A stretch of 64,000 nucleotides of DNA from Flavobacterium keumense (GCF_029866485.1 NZ_CP092332.1:620001-684000); one strand, 5' to 3'; counted from the stretch's first letter, positions 33,895 through 43,260 are shown. Notes: generated by a model from the sequence alone, not told the origin. Made by a program: numbers and translations.

Positions 33895-34929
33895 ATGAAA
33901 CAGGTGCTGGTTTTGCTGATGTTTTTGGCTGTTTTACTAGTAGTAATCAGTTGCGAAAAAGCACGCACAGCACCTGCGTTCATTTCAAAAGAAAAGAAAA
34001 CCAAAACAGTTGTAAAGGATTCGATTGTAAAAGAGTCTATTACTACCCATATTGACACTGTTGATTACAACCAACGTCTTTGGGCTTTAAGCAACCAAGA
34101 TGCTTCGGGACGATGGCCTGTTAAAACAGTTTATCCCCTAGCTGGGGCTATTTTACCTTACCATCGCATCGTGGCATTTTATGGCAATTTGTATTCCAAA
34201 CGAATGGGCGTTTTAGGCGCATTACCCAAGCAACAAATGCTCCAAAAACTAAATTACGAAGTCAACCGATGGCACAAAGCCGATGCTTCTGTAACCACCA
34301 TTCCTGCATTGCATTATATTGCTATTACTGCCCAAAATACTCCCGGAAAAAGCAACACCCATCGACTGCGAATGCCGCACCACCAAATTGATATTGTACT
34401 ATCTTGGGCAAAAGAAATCAAGGGTATCGTTTTTTTAGATGTGCAAGTGGGACATAGTACCTTGCAAGAGGAATTACCCACCTTGGTCAAATACCTTCAA
34501 CTGCCTCAGGTTCATTTGGGCATTGACCCAGAATTTTCAATGAAAAATAAAAGTCTTCCAGGAACCAAAATCGGAACCTACTCGGCAAAAGATATCAACT
34601 ATGCGATTCGGTTTTTGGCTCAAATTGTCCGTGAAAACAAACTGCCTCCAAAAGTACTAATTGTCCATCGGTTTACCCAAAAAATGGTCACTGATTATCA
34701 TAAAATCAAACCGCTTCCCGAAGTCCAAGTTGTGATGAATATGGATGGTTTTGGCAACAAAACCTTAAAAAAATCAACCTACCACGATTGTGTTTTTAAA
34801 GAACCTGTTCAATTTACAGGTTTCAAATTATTCTATAAAAACGACACTAAAGGAAATAGCGCTGGTTTGTACTCTCCCGAAGAACTGCTCCGATTCAAAC
34901 CTAAACCCATTTACATTCAATACCAATAA
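33895..34929 (+). CDS. lipoprotein of unknown function, TIM-barrel-like
   Basis: A 344-residue lipoprotein with lipobox LLVVISC (Cys about 19). Visible blocks are RIVAFYGNLYSKRMGVLGAL (about 80-99), YEVNRWHKADASVTTIPALH, IVFLDVQVGHSTLQEEL, VHLGIDPEFSM (about 201-211), GTYSAKDINYAIRFLAQIV and PPKVLIVHRFTQKMV (about 255-269). The order of beta-strand/helix blocks with Asp/Glu-rich ends suggests a TIM-barrel enzyme, perhaps glycosidase-like. From memory, 'DPEF/W' followed by 'lP.KvLvvHqFt' also occurs in lipoproteins of Gram-positive bacteria. It overlaps nothing but lies 2 bp before a polysaccharide deacetylase, so a joint role in envelope polysaccharide modification is plausible. Confidence 0.7.
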   Translation: MKQVLVLLMFLAVLLVVISCEKARTAPAFISKEKKTKTVVKDSIVKESITTHIDTVDYNQRLWALSNQDASGRWPVKTVYPLAGAILPYHRIVAFYGNLYSKRMGVLGALPKQQMLQKLNYEVNRWHKADASVTTIPALHYIAITAQNTPGKSNTHRLRMPHHQIDIVLSWAKEIKGIVFLDVQVGHSTLQEELPTLVKYLQLPQVHLGIDPEFSMKNKSLPGTKIGTYSAKDINYAIRFLAQIVRENKLPPKVLIVHRFTQKMVTDYHKIKPLPEVQVVMNMDGFGNKTLKKSTYHDCVFKEPVQFTGFKLFYKNDTKGNSAGLYSPEELLRFKPKPIYIQYQ

Positions 34930-34931
34930 TT

Positions 34932-35690
34932 ATGAAAAAGAGTCTTGTTTTAGGTGTTGTTTTTTCCTTTTTGACCATCAGCTGGTCTTGCCACACAAAA
35001 CCCAATAATAAAAAAGAAGTTCCGATTTTGTGCTACCACAACATTAAAAATTTTAGTGCCAAGGCAAGTCCTGATGTCAAAGCCTACTCCACCACTCCCA
35101 AACGATTTACAGAACAAATGAAAGCCCTATACGATAACGGCTACCAAACCATTTCTCCTGACGAATTGTACCGCTATTTAATTCACAACGCGCTATTGCC
35201 ACCAAAACCCATTCTCATTACTTTTGACGATACGCGTGCCGAACAATTTACCTTGGCTATAGCCGAAATGAACAAATACCACTTCAAGGGCGTGTTTTTT
35301 ATTATGACCGTTTCAATAGGAAAACCGGGCTATATGACTAAAAATCAAATCAAAATTTTATCTCAAACAGGACATACTATTGGCTTACATACTTGGGACC
35401 ACACAGCGGTCACTCATTATACCGAAAATGATTGGAATACCCAATTAATTCGTCCTCGAAAACAATTAGAAAACCTGATTGGCCAACCCATTGATTATTT
35501 TTCGTACCCCTTTGGGTTGTGGAACCAAAATGCCATTTCGAAACTCAGATCCGAACATTTCAAACTCGCTTTTATCCTTTCTTCGGCAAAAGACAAAACG
35601 CATCCTGAATTCACCGTTCGAAGAAAAACTATAGCGGGAACTTGGTCCACTCCTACCATGCTAAAAGTGCTTCAGACTACTTTTCATTAA
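34932..35690 (+). CDS. polysaccharide deacetylase family lipoprotein
   Basis: A 252-residue lipoprotein (lipobox TISWSC, Cys about 17) of the NodB/carbohydrate esterase 4 family, which removes acetyl groups from chitin-, peptidoglycan- or exopolysaccharide-type substrates. Motif 1 is LITFDDTRAEQF (about 93-104). Motif 2 is GHTIGLHTWDHTAVTHY, where the usual HSxxH is HTWDH (about 154-158). The block FSYPFG is motif 3. The second Asp of TFDD is present. It starts 2 bp after the lipoprotein gene. Confidence 0.92.
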   Translation: MKKSLVLGVVFSFLTISWSCHTKPNNKKEVPILCYHNIKNFSAKASPDVKAYSTTPKRFTEQMKALYDNGYQTISPDELYRYLIHNALLPPKPILITFDDTRAEQFTLAIAEMNKYHFKGVFFIMTVSIGKPGYMTKNQIKILSQTGHTIGLHTWDHTAVTHYTENDWNTQLIRPRKQLENLIGQPIDYFSYPFGLWNQNAISKLRSEHFKLAFILSSAKDKTHPEFTVRRKTIAGTWSTPTMLKVLQTTFH

Positions 35691-35778
35691 CCAAAATTGC
35701 TGTGGTTTTAAAAAATCCGTCGAAAGCTTGCGAAAATGAAGCAAACTTTGCGAACTTTGCGCGCAAGAAAAAACAACA

Positions 35779-36759
35779 ATGGCAAAAATACTTACAGGGG
35801 TTCAAAGTACAGGAACTCCCCATTTAGGAAACTTATTAGGCGCAATCATTCCTGCAATTGAATTGTCTAACAATCCAGCAAACGAATCATTTCTTTTCAT
35901 TGCTGATTTGCATTCGGTTACCCAAATAAAAAACGGCGAAACCTTACGCGCTAATACGTACAGCACGGCAGCAGCTTGGTTAGCCTGTGGATTAAATGTA
36001 GACAAAGTAGTGTTTTATAGACAATCGGATGTGCCTCAAACTGCTGAATTGTCTTGGTATTTGAGTTGTTTTTTCCCGTTCCAACGATTGACTTTGGCAC
36101 ACTCTTTCAAAGATAAAGCGGATCGTTTAGACGATGTGAATGCAGGATTGTTTTCCTATCCTATGCTGATGGCAGCCGATATTTTATTGTATGACGCTGA
36201 ATTTGTTCCTGTGGGAAAAGACCAATTGCAACACCTTGAAATTACTCGCGATGTAGCCTCTCGTTTCAACCACCAAATGGGCGAAACATTTGTTATTCCT
36301 GAAGCCAAAATCCAAGAAGATAGTATGCTTATTCCGGGTACCAATGGTGGAAAAATGAGTAAATCCGCTAATAATGTTATCAATATTTTCTTAGACGACA
36401 AAACGTTGCGCAAGCAAATTATGAGCATAGAAACGGATAGTACACCACTAGAAGATCCAAAAAATCCAGACAGTTGCAATGCGTTTGCTATTTATAAACT
36501 TCTAGCTTCTGAAAGTGAAATCGAAACTATGAAAGCCAATTATTTAGGTGGAAATTATGGTTACGGTCACGCCAAACAAGCTTTGTTTGAACTAATTGTG
36601 GAAAAATTTAAAAACGAAAGAGCGCAATACAATTACTACATGAGCAACTTAACCGAGGTCGATGGTTTACTTCGAAAAGGCGCTGAAAAAGCAAGTGCCG
36701 TAGCAAATGGTGTTTTAGCAAAAGTGAGAGAAAAATTGGGCTTCGAAAAAATGGGTTAA
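35779..36759 (+). CDS. trpS: tryptophan--tRNA ligase
   Basis: A 326-residue class I aminoacyl-tRNA synthetase that charges tRNA-Trp. The HIGH-type motif is TGTPHLGNLLG (residues 12-22). The Trp pocket region is YPMLMAADILLYDAEFVPVG. The KMSKS motif is GGKMSKSANN (about 192-201). Length is normal. It is transcribed alone, preceded by a leader (35691-35778) with 'gaactttgcg' repeats. Confidence 0.97.
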   Translation: MAKILTGVQSTGTPHLGNLLGAIIPAIELSNNPANESFLFIADLHSVTQIKNGETLRANTYSTAAAWLACGLNVDKVVFYRQSDVPQTAELSWYLSCFFPFQRLTLAHSFKDKADRLDDVNAGLFSYPMLMAADILLYDAEFVPVGKDQLQHLEITRDVASRFNHQMGETFVIPEAKIQEDSMLIPGTNGGKMSKSANNVINIFLDDKTLRKQIMSIETDSTPLEDPKNPDSCNAFAIYKLLASESEIETMKANYLGGNYGYGHAKQALFELIVEKFKNERAQYNYYMSNLTEVDGLLRKGAEKASAVANGVLAKVREKLGFEKMG

Positions 36760-36778
36760 CATCAATTCCACAATTTTT

Positions 36779-36866
36779 TTACCATTAAGGGATTAAGATA
36801 AATTAAGATTTCTTGAATTTCTCTAATCTGCGTTCCTTCTCGTAAATCCAATATCGTAAATCGTAA
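36779..36866. repeat. dispersed intergenic repeat, copy D (inverted)
   Basis: Read on the minus strand this gives TTTACGATATTGGATTTACG, 'GGAACGCAGATTAGAGAAATTC', 'AATCTTAATTTATCTTAATC' and 'CCTTAATGGT', the same block order as copies A-C. It lies between convergent trpS and dprA. Confidence 0.75.
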
Positions 36867-36867
36867 G

Positions 36868-37968
36868 TTAAATTGCTTCAAACAGCTTACCCGGCAAAGG
36901 TCTAATCACGCCTTTCAACTCCATATTTAACAAGATTCCCGATATTTTATAAATAGGAAAATCACAGTGTAGCGCAATAAGATCAAGCAATTCTTTGCCT
37001 GTTTTTAAAAGATAGTCATAGATTTTTTGTTCGTCTTCGTCCAAAGCTACAAAGAGTTGTTTTTGTACCGATTTAACGTCTTTTTCTAAGTCCCAATTCA
37101 ACATATAAATCAAGTCGGCAGCACTAGTAAGCACGTTGGCTTTTTGGGTTTTAATCAACGTATTGCATCCCTGACTGTACTTATCAGTCACCCTACCCGG
37201 AACAGCAAATACATCTCGGTTGTACTCATTCGCCATATTGGCCGTAATCAAAGAACCTCCGCGCTCTGCCGATTCAATGACAATCGTAGCTTCGGTCATT
37301 CCTGCCACAATCCGGTTTCTTCTCACAAAATTTTCTTTATCGGGATTGGACGAACTCCAAAACTCAGTCATAAAACCACCATTTTCTTCCATTTTGGCCA
37401 CATATTTTTTATGGGCTTTGGGGTAAATTTGGTTCAGCCCATGCGCTACTACTCCAACTGTTTGAAGGTTGTTTTCCATAGCCAATTGATGTGCAACAAT
37501 ATCCACTCCATAAGCAAATCCACTCACAATAACGGGATTCAAAGGAGCTATATCTTCGATAAATTTGCGACAAAACTCTAAACCATACGAAGTAATTTGA
37601 CGTGTACCGACAATGCTAATCGTTTTCTTGTTTTTCAAGTCGATATTACCTGAACTAAACAACACGAGCGGACTGTCAAAACAATGTTTCAAACGTTCTG
37701 GATAATCGACATCTTGAAAAGTAGTTACAGTAATTGGATTGGAAGCGACGAAATGTAATTCGCGTTCTGCTTTCGCAAAAACAGATGAGTCTTTGAAATT
37801 CTTCAACAGAATAGTTCCTATTCCATCAATGGAAGCTAATTGTGACGATTTGGCTTTGAATACCGCTTCGGCAGAACCAAAATGCGTGAGCAATTTTTTT
37901 GCGATAATATCGCCTACGCCTTCTACGCGTTGTAAGGCAAGTAAATAAAATAATTCTTGGTCATTCAT
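36868..37968 (-). CDS. dprA: DNA-processing protein DprA
   Basis: A 366-residue protein that loads RecA onto incoming single-stranded DNA during natural transformation. An N-terminal helix-hairpin-helix region (VEGVGDIIAKKLLTHFG, then IDGIGTILLKNF) is followed by the Rossmann-like domain: SIVGTRQITSYGLEF (about 117-131), then VSGFAYGVDIVAH, then QTVGVVAHGLNQIYP, then GGFMTEFW, then FVRRNRIVAGMTEATIVIES and GGSLITANMANEYNRDVFAV. A C-terminal winged helix (about 310-366) completes the domain set. Single gene here. Confidence 0.96.
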   Translation of the reverse strand: MNDQELFYLLALQRVEGVGDIIAKKLLTHFGSAEAVFKAKSSQLASIDGIGTILLKNFKDSSVFAKAERELHFVASNPITVTTFQDVDYPERLKHCFDSPLVLFSSGNIDLKNKKTISIVGTRQITSYGLEFCRKFIEDIAPLNPVIVSGFAYGVDIVAHQLAMENNLQTVGVVAHGLNQIYPKAHKKYVAKMEENGGFMTEFWSSSNPDKENFVRRNRIVAGMTEATIVIESAERGGSLITANMANEYNRDVFAVPGRVTDKYSQGCNTLIKTQKANVLTSAADLIYMLNWDLEKDVKSVQKQLFVALDEDEQKIYDYLLKTGKELLDLIALHCDFPIYKISGILLNMELKGVIRPLPGKLFEAI

Positions 37969-38150
37969 TGGGGGTCAATTTGGAGTCTAAATTTAGGTAT
38001 AAAGTCGTAAAATCAGTTCTTTTTTGATAAAAATTAGTGGCTAAAATTCTATTTTCTTTATTTTTGAAATTCACAAAATAGTAGTAACTCCTTGAAATTG
38101 AAATAGCTGTAAAAATAATTCCGATTGTTAATAAAAATTGTGAATAAAAT

Positions 38151-38180
38151 TTTGATAACTATTTTCCTTGCATAACTTTG
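38151..38180 (+). promoter_or_regulatory. Bacteroidota promoter of the HU/SPOR gene
   Basis: TTTG (38151-38154), 18-bp spacer, TAACTTTG (38173-38180): a full -33/-7 match. The start codon follows at 38186, so the transcript is nearly leaderless. This promoter also argues against a longer TTG-started frame from 38168. Confidence 0.75.
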
Positions 38181-38185
38181 TTACT

Positions 38186-39121
38186 ATGAAAATTGAAAAT
38201 TACATCGCGCAACTTTTGTACCGTTACCAATGTGTAACTGTGCCGGGTTTTGGGGCTTTTTTAACTGAAATCCAATCCGCTCAATTAGTGGAAAGTTCCA
38301 ACTCGTTTTTTCCACCAAAGAAATTAATTTCTTTTAATTCTTATTTAAAGAATAACGACGGTTTATTGGCTAATCATATTGCACAAACTGAAAAAACTTC
38401 ATACGAATATGCAGTTAGCGCTATTCAATATGAAGTATTCAATTGGAAAAAAACCTTGCAAGAAACTGGTGTTTTCTCTATTAAAAACGTAGGTGACTTT
38501 TGTCTGAACGCCGATAGAAATTTAATATTCACTCCACACGATCAAACCAATTATTTGAGCAGTTCTTTTGGTTTGAGTCCGTTTGTTTCTCCACTTGTAA
38601 AAAGAGAACTATTTGAACAACAATTAGAAGCTTTAGAAGAAACAGAAACAATCCAATTAGTTCCTGAACACAAAAACAGATACACTTTCTTGAAATATGC
38701 CGCGGCTTTTGTTTTAGGATTAGGATTATTAGGAACGGTGGGTTACCCTATTTATCAAAATGAAATAGAAACCCAAAAAATAATTGTAGAAACGGCTGTT
38801 CAAAGACAGGTTCAAAACAAAATACAAGAGGCTACTTTCTTTATAGAAAGTCCAATTCCAGCCGTAACACTTACTGTTAAAGAAGGTAAGTTACCGTATC
38901 ATGTGATGGCGGGTGCTTTTAGAGACGAAGAAAACGCACAACGCATCTTTGAGGATTTAAGTGAAAAAGGATACAAAGCCAAACGAATTGAGCGTAACAA
39001 ACACGGTTTATATCCGGTTCTTTATGGAAGTTTTTCTACTTATGCCGAAGCTGAAAAAATTAAGAATGAAATCAGGGCCAAAGAAAATCCTGAAGCTTGG
39101 ATTTTAATTGAATCATTATAA
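38186..39121 (+). CDS. HU-like (CCDC81-type) and SPOR-domain membrane protein
   Basis: A 311-residue protein. The N-terminal ~130 residues (IENYIAQLLYRYQCVTVPGF, then FNSYLKNNDGLLANHIAQ, then GDFCLNADRNLIFTP) match the paired bacterial HU-CCDC81 domains. One membrane span follows (LKYAAAFVLGLGLLGTVGY, about 176-194). The C-terminal SPOR domain (YHVMAGAFRDEENAQRIFED, then GLYPVLYGSFSTYAEAEKI) binds denuded peptidoglycan. Topology suggests a cytoplasmic HU part linked to a periplasmic septal-peptidoglycan sensor, perhaps coupling division with the nucleoid. The promoter fixes the ATG at 38186. Confidence 0.9.
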   Translation: MKIENYIAQLLYRYQCVTVPGFGAFLTEIQSAQLVESSNSFFPPKKLISFNSYLKNNDGLLANHIAQTEKTSYEYAVSAIQYEVFNWKKTLQETGVFSIKNVGDFCLNADRNLIFTPHDQTNYLSSSFGLSPFVSPLVKRELFEQQLEALEETETIQLVPEHKNRYTFLKYAAAFVLGLGLLGTVGYPIYQNEIETQKIIVETAVQRQVQNKIQEATFFIESPIPAVTLTVKEGKLPYHVMAGAFRDEENAQRIFEDLSEKGYKAKRIERNKHGLYPVLYGSFSTYAEAEKIKNEIRAKENPEAWILIESL

Positions 39122-39127
39122 AATATA

Positions 39128-39151
39128 AACCGCCTCGAAAGGCGGTTTTTT
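39128..39151 (+). terminator. terminator of the HU/SPOR gene
   Basis: Stem AACCGCCT (39128-39135) / AGGCGGTT (39140-39147), CGAA tetraloop, then T run. Confidence 0.9.
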
Positions 39152-39156
39152 ATTGA

Positions 39157-41427
39157 CTATATATTCAAACTTGCTTTAAACATTTTGGCTTCTTCCCAGC
39201 TGAATTTATCGCCATGTTTTTCCATTAATCCGTTTAACGATTCTTCTTTGTATCCTTCAAATGCAGCCGCAAGTTCGTCTAATTTATCCGAAGGAAGGAT
39301 GTCTTCAATAGCAACTACTTCCGTTTGTATCAAACGAACGAAATGATTGTAAATCGTTTGTTGGGTCAACATTCTGATGGAAGCTATTTCAGCAATTGAA
39401 TTGTTTTGTTTCCACAAATCATAGGTTTCTTCCACCGTGGTTTTCTTGGTAGGTGATTTTGTTTTCTTTTTAGGAAGATAACGTTCTTCGTCTAAGTCGT
39501 CTTCAATCAAGTTCGCATTTACCTTTTTAAAGGTAGCTTGAATGGCTGCTACTTTTCGACTGACGTACATTTTAATTTCGGGTGAAGCTAATTTTTCTTT
39601 CGAAATAGTTTCTCCCGCCACAACAGTTTCTATTAAACGTTTGGCCTTCATTAATCGCAAAACAACTTTGGTTTGAAGTTCTTCTAAAAACACTAATTCG
39701 TCAAAATACGCCTTGGCTTTTTTAAGTCGCTTCACTTCTTCTAGTTTCCACAAAATCTCAAAAACCAACTCGTCCATTGGATTAAAAAAGTAGGTATAAG
39801 CGGCTTGTATCCGTTCTGAAATATGATTCAAATCGACCGTTTCTTGACTAAATAGCACATTCAATTGCTGAATGAATTTTTTAGCCGGCTCAACCACTTT
39901 CTCTATTCTTTCAGTTTGTTCCTTAGCCCAATAGGAATATTTGGCTTTGGAAGACACCTCCGATTTATCGTTATAACTATACTGATGGTTGCGCCATTCT
40001 TGAGCTAAATCTGCCCATTCAAAGGTTTGGACCAAATACTGATGAATGAAATTTTTGGTTTCAAAATGCAGGGCGTTTTCCAAATGCGTTTCTGAAGCTT
40101 TGTTCAATGAATAGTCCATCACGTCCTGATCGTTTGAAATACCATTCATTTGCAGCGGAGAAAGCAAAATAAGCCCATTTAACGAACGCAAACGTGATAA
40201 GGCAACATAGGCCTGCCCGGGCAGAAAAACTTGCGATACATCGAGCGCAGCTTTGTCAAACGTCAAGCCTTGACTCTTATGAACGGTAATCGCCCAAGCT
40301 AACTTAATCGGATAATGCACAAACGTGCCTAAAACCTCTTCCTCAATTTCTTTGGTCGTGTCGTTTACTTTGTAGCGAATGTTTTGCCATTCGTATTTTT
40401 CAACCTCAATGGTTTTATCTTCTTCGGGAAAATAAACCAGAATTTCTTTGGCAGAAAGTGATTTAATCACGCCCATTTTTCCGTTGAAGTATTTTTTATC
40501 GAAAGACAAATCATTCTTAACAAACATAATTTGCGCTCCTTCTTTCAAACGCAATACTTCATCTACTGGATAAATTTTATCTGGAAAATCACCTGTTATT
40601 TCTGGCGAATACAACCATTCTTTACCCTCTAAGTCTTCCAAGGCTTGTGAATTTATCGTATCCGCTTTGGCATTATGAGTCGTCAAAGTGATATAGCCTT
40701 TATTGGCTTTCAAATCAAAATTAGGCTGAACGTATTGATTTAAAGTGGTAATATCTTCTTTTGAAATTTGATTGTTGCGCAGGTTATTCAAAACCGAAAT
40801 AAACGCATCATCCGTCTGACGGAAGATTTTATCCAACTCAATATATAAAGGCGGATTTTGTTGCACCACCTGCGAATGAAAAAAGAATTTTCCTTTGTAA
40901 TAGTTTTTCAAGGTACGCCATTCGTCATCTCGAATTACAGGAGGTAATTGCAATAAGTCACCAATAAACAACACCTGAACGCCACCAAACGGTTTGTTGT
41001 TTTTACGCACTGTTTGCATCATAAAATCCATTGCATCAAGCAAATCGGCGCGCAACATACTTACTTCGTCAATAATCAATAATTCCATGTTGCGGATTAC
41101 AGATTGTTTTAAACCGCTCATTTTGAAATGACGTCGCAAGGTGGCTTTCGATTCAAACTTGGTGTGCTCTGAAAAATCAGGTGCTGAATTATCTGGTAAA
41201 AATCCGCCAAAAGGTAATTGAAACATCGAATGTATGGTAACTCCTCCAGCATTCAAAGCTGCAATTCCTGTTGGGGCAACAACAACGGTATTTTTATGAG
41301 TAGTTTCAATGATTTCGCGAAGAAGCGTTGTTTTTCCGGTTCCTGCTTTGCCCGTAAGAAAAACGGAACATTGCGTTTGATTAATAAATCTTAGAGTATA
41401 AGAAGCGGCTTCGGATATAGTTTGCAT
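39157..41427 (-). CDS. PIF1-like helicase with C-terminal helix-turn-helix
   Basis: A 756-residue superfamily 1 DNA helicase. Walker A GKAGTGKTTLLREI is at about 26-39, then VVAPTGIAALNAGGVTIHSM, Walker B LLIIDEVSMLRADLL, QVLFIGDLLQLPPV, and the late motif LAWAITVHKSQGLTFDKA then AYVALSRLRSL (about 380-410). The C-terminal part has a helical linker, a KKKTKSPTKKTT basic stretch, and a HTH_40-type domain (VEETYDLWKQNNSIAEIA, then TQQTIYNHFVRL). Bacteroidota PIF1-like helicases with this tail are common but little studied; roles in G-quadruplex or replication-fork handling are inferred from PIF1. Confidence 0.93.
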   Translation of the reverse strand: MQTISEAASYTLRFINQTQCSVFLTGKAGTGKTTLLREIIETTHKNTVVVAPTGIAALNAGGVTIHSMFQLPFGGFLPDNSAPDFSEHTKFESKATLRRHFKMSGLKQSVIRNMELLIIDEVSMLRADLLDAMDFMMQTVRKNNKPFGGVQVLFIGDLLQLPPVIRDDEWRTLKNYYKGKFFFHSQVVQQNPPLYIELDKIFRQTDDAFISVLNNLRNNQISKEDITTLNQYVQPNFDLKANKGYITLTTHNAKADTINSQALEDLEGKEWLYSPEITGDFPDKIYPVDEVLRLKEGAQIMFVKNDLSFDKKYFNGKMGVIKSLSAKEILVYFPEEDKTIEVEKYEWQNIRYKVNDTTKEIEEEVLGTFVHYPIKLAWAITVHKSQGLTFDKAALDVSQVFLPGQAYVALSRLRSLNGLILLSPLQMNGISNDQDVMDYSLNKASETHLENALHFETKNFIHQYLVQTFEWADLAQEWRNHQYSYNDKSEVSSKAKYSYWAKEQTERIEKVVEPAKKFIQQLNVLFSQETVDLNHISERIQAAYTYFFNPMDELVFEILWKLEEVKRLKKAKAYFDELVFLEELQTKVVLRLMKAKRLIETVVAGETISKEKLASPEIKMYVSRKVAAIQATFKKVNANLIEDDLDEERYLPKKKTKSPTKKTTVEETYDLWKQNNSIAEIASIRMLTQQTIYNHFVRLIQTEVVAIEDILPSDKLDELAAAFEGYKEESLNGLMEKHGDKFSWEEAKMFKASLNI

Positions 41428-41490
41428 CGGGCGTATAGATTTGAGAGTGCTAAAATATTGAAAATAAAGATTCCTTAGTAAAGTTGACTC

Positions 41491-41534
41491 AAAAAAAATG
41501 CCTCCGATCTAGTTCAAGATGAAGGCATTTTTGA
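41491..41534. terminator. terminator of the OmpH/Skp gene
   Basis: Stem AAAAATGCCT (41494-41503) / AGGCATTTTT (41523-41532) with a 19-nt loop and T runs on both sides. It serves the minus-strand gene ending at 41549. Confidence 0.75.
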
Positions 41535-41548
41535 AAAATACGTTTTTC

Positions 41549-42112
41549 TTATTTTTTAGCTGGTGCTTTTTCTTCTTTAACTCCAGTTGCTTTATATTTT
41601 TCGTTTAACGCTTTGATTAAATCTTCGGTAATATCATACTTGTCCTCAGCATACAATACTGATGCCACATCACCTGTTCCAAAGATATAAGAGTATCCTT
41701 TTTCTTTTCCGTAGGCTTTGATGAATTTTTTAACACCCGAAACCAACGAATCCATTTCTTTTCCGCTTTCTTGTTGTAATTGTTGAGACAATTGTTGTTG
41801 AGCATAGCCCAATTGTTGCTCTCTCTTTTGTAATTCTGCACCCTTTTGTTGTGCCCAAGCTTGTCCATTGGCTTGTGCTTGCGCTTGAAAATTAGACGCT
41901 TCTTGTTTAAAACGATTAATCTCTGCTTCTAACAACCTTCCTTTTTCTTCTGCTTGTGCTTTGTATTTTGCTTCAAGATCTTTAGCTTCTGTGTATTCGC
42001 TCATTAATTTCGAAGTATCTACATAAGCGGTTTTAACTTCTTTAACCTCTGCTTTTTTGTCACAAGCAATAACTGAAATTGAAAGTGCAATAATTACTAA
42101 TACTTTTTTCAT
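41549..42112 (-). CDS. OmpH/Skp-family protein, predicted lipoprotein
   Basis: A 187-residue envelope chaperone-like protein. It starts with a lipobox-type signal (VIIALSISVIAC). Residues 27-110 are a Glu/Gln/Ala-rich coiled coil (LEAKYKAQAEEKGRLLEAEI, then AQQKGAELQKREQQLGYAQQ) as in Skp 'tentacles'. The end GYSYIFGTGDVASVLYAEDK then ITEDLIKALN is the conserved OmpH C-terminal block. It probably helps outer-membrane proteins to fold. The lipid anchor is unlike classical soluble Skp, but is common in Bacteroidota. Confidence 0.9.
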   Translation of the reverse strand: MKKVLVIIALSISVIACDKKAEVKEVKTAYVDTSKLMSEYTEAKDLEAKYKAQAEEKGRLLEAEINRFKQEASNFQAQAQANGQAWAQQKGAELQKREQQLGYAQQQLSQQLQQESGKEMDSLVSGVKKFIKAYGKEKGYSYIFGTGDVASVLYAEDKYDITEDLIKALNEKYKATGVKEEKAPAKK

Positions 42113-42323
42113 TTTGTGAATTTGTAAATTTTAAGTGTATCGGACAAAAATATAAAAAAATAGATAGTCCTAACAAAAACTTGAAAAAATGGTGTATTAT
42201 TTAATACATCAGTTTTTATTATAGTGATCGCGTTTGTTATAATTTACGATTATTAAAAACGGTTCCTAACGGCTCGATTTAAAACGGTTTCTTTTAAAAT
42301 ACAACCAAATCCTTATGCAACCA

Positions 42324-42348
42324 TAAAAAAGCGCTCTAAAAGCGCTTT
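42324..42348 (-). terminator. terminator of the methyltransferase gene
   Basis: Stem AAAGCGCT (42328-42335) / AGCGCTTT (42341-42348) with a 5-nt loop; T run on the minus strand (A run from 42324). It lies 9 bp after the stop at 42358. Confidence 0.8.
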
Positions 42349-42357
42349 AAATGATTT

Positions 42358-43206
42358 TTACCAATTTTTAAGCACATAAATATGAGAAGAATACTCCAAA
42401 TCTGATTTTGCTCTTATATTTGACCATAATCCAATGAAAAATGCTTTTATAAAGTTCATTCTTCCTGTTTTGTATTTTTCAGATAATAAACTCACATAAA
42501 ACGAATCAAATTTCATAGGAAGAATTTTAACTAATTCCATTTGTTCTTTTTGAAATAATTTTTGAATCGCTTTTTTTGAGAAATGCCAAAAATGAATAGG
42601 TACATCATATGCTGCCCAAAATTTACCATAATATGCCGCATCAAACGATTTGAAATTAGGAACTGCAATAATTAAAGAACCTGTTGGTTTTAACAAACGC
42701 TTCAATTCTTTTATTTGGTGATCCAAATCAGGTACGTGTTCTAAAACATGCCACATTGTAATTACATCAAAAGAATGGTCATCTAGTTGCGCGATAGCCT
42801 CTACAAAAGAAACGCCTTTGTTAATGGCTATCTGTTTTGCTTTATCACTAGGTTCGACGCCTGTAGTTTCCCAACCGTTTTGTTTGGCTACCGAAAGAAA
42901 CTCTCCCGTACCTGCTCCAATGTCAAGAATTCGTCCCTTATTAGGTTGCAACGAATTAATTAAATTTAATTTGTTTTTTAAAGCAATGGATTTTACAAAA
43001 TGATACGCTTTTTCAAACAAAGAGCGCTTACTGTCTGTGTGCGAAATGTAATCAGCACTTTCATAATACTTTCCAAGCACATCTAAACTAGGTTGTGGAT
43101 GCGTAATCAACATATCCAACTCTTCGTCTAGATACAGGTCAAAAATTTCTTTGGAAACAGAATAATCAGTAACAGTAAGAAAATGTTTTTTGTTTGAAAT
43201 AGTCAT
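42358..43206 (-). CDS. class I SAM-dependent methyltransferase
   Basis: A 282-residue enzyme. SAM-binding motif I is RILDIGAGTGEFLSVA (about 91-106), then TGVEPSDKAKQIA (motif II), then FDVITMWHVLEHVPDLDHQI (motif III), and LLKPTGSLIIAVPNFKS. The N-terminal part (HPQPSLDVLGKYYESADYIS) and C-terminal part (YDVPIHFWHFSKKAIQKLF) match the Methyltransf_23 group that acts on sugars, lipids or quinone-like small molecules. The substrate is unknown. It lies 52 bp upstream of a parS site and downstream of mnmG on the same strand. Confidence 0.9.
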   Translation of the reverse strand: MTISNKKHFLTVTDYSVSKEIFDLYLDEELDMLITHPQPSLDVLGKYYESADYISHTDSKRSLFEKAYHFVKSIALKNKLNLINSLQPNKGRILDIGAGTGEFLSVAKQNGWETTGVEPSDKAKQIAINKGVSFVEAIAQLDDHSFDVITMWHVLEHVPDLDHQIKELKRLLKPTGSLIIAVPNFKSFDAAYYGKFWAAYDVPIHFWHFSKKAIQKLFQKEQMELVKILPMKFDSFYVSLLSEKYKTGRMNFIKAFFIGLWSNIRAKSDLEYSSHIYVLKNW

Positions 43207-43260
43207 TGTAAATTATATTCTTTTGTTTTAAATCCTTTTAAAAACAGGTCTTCACAGCGT

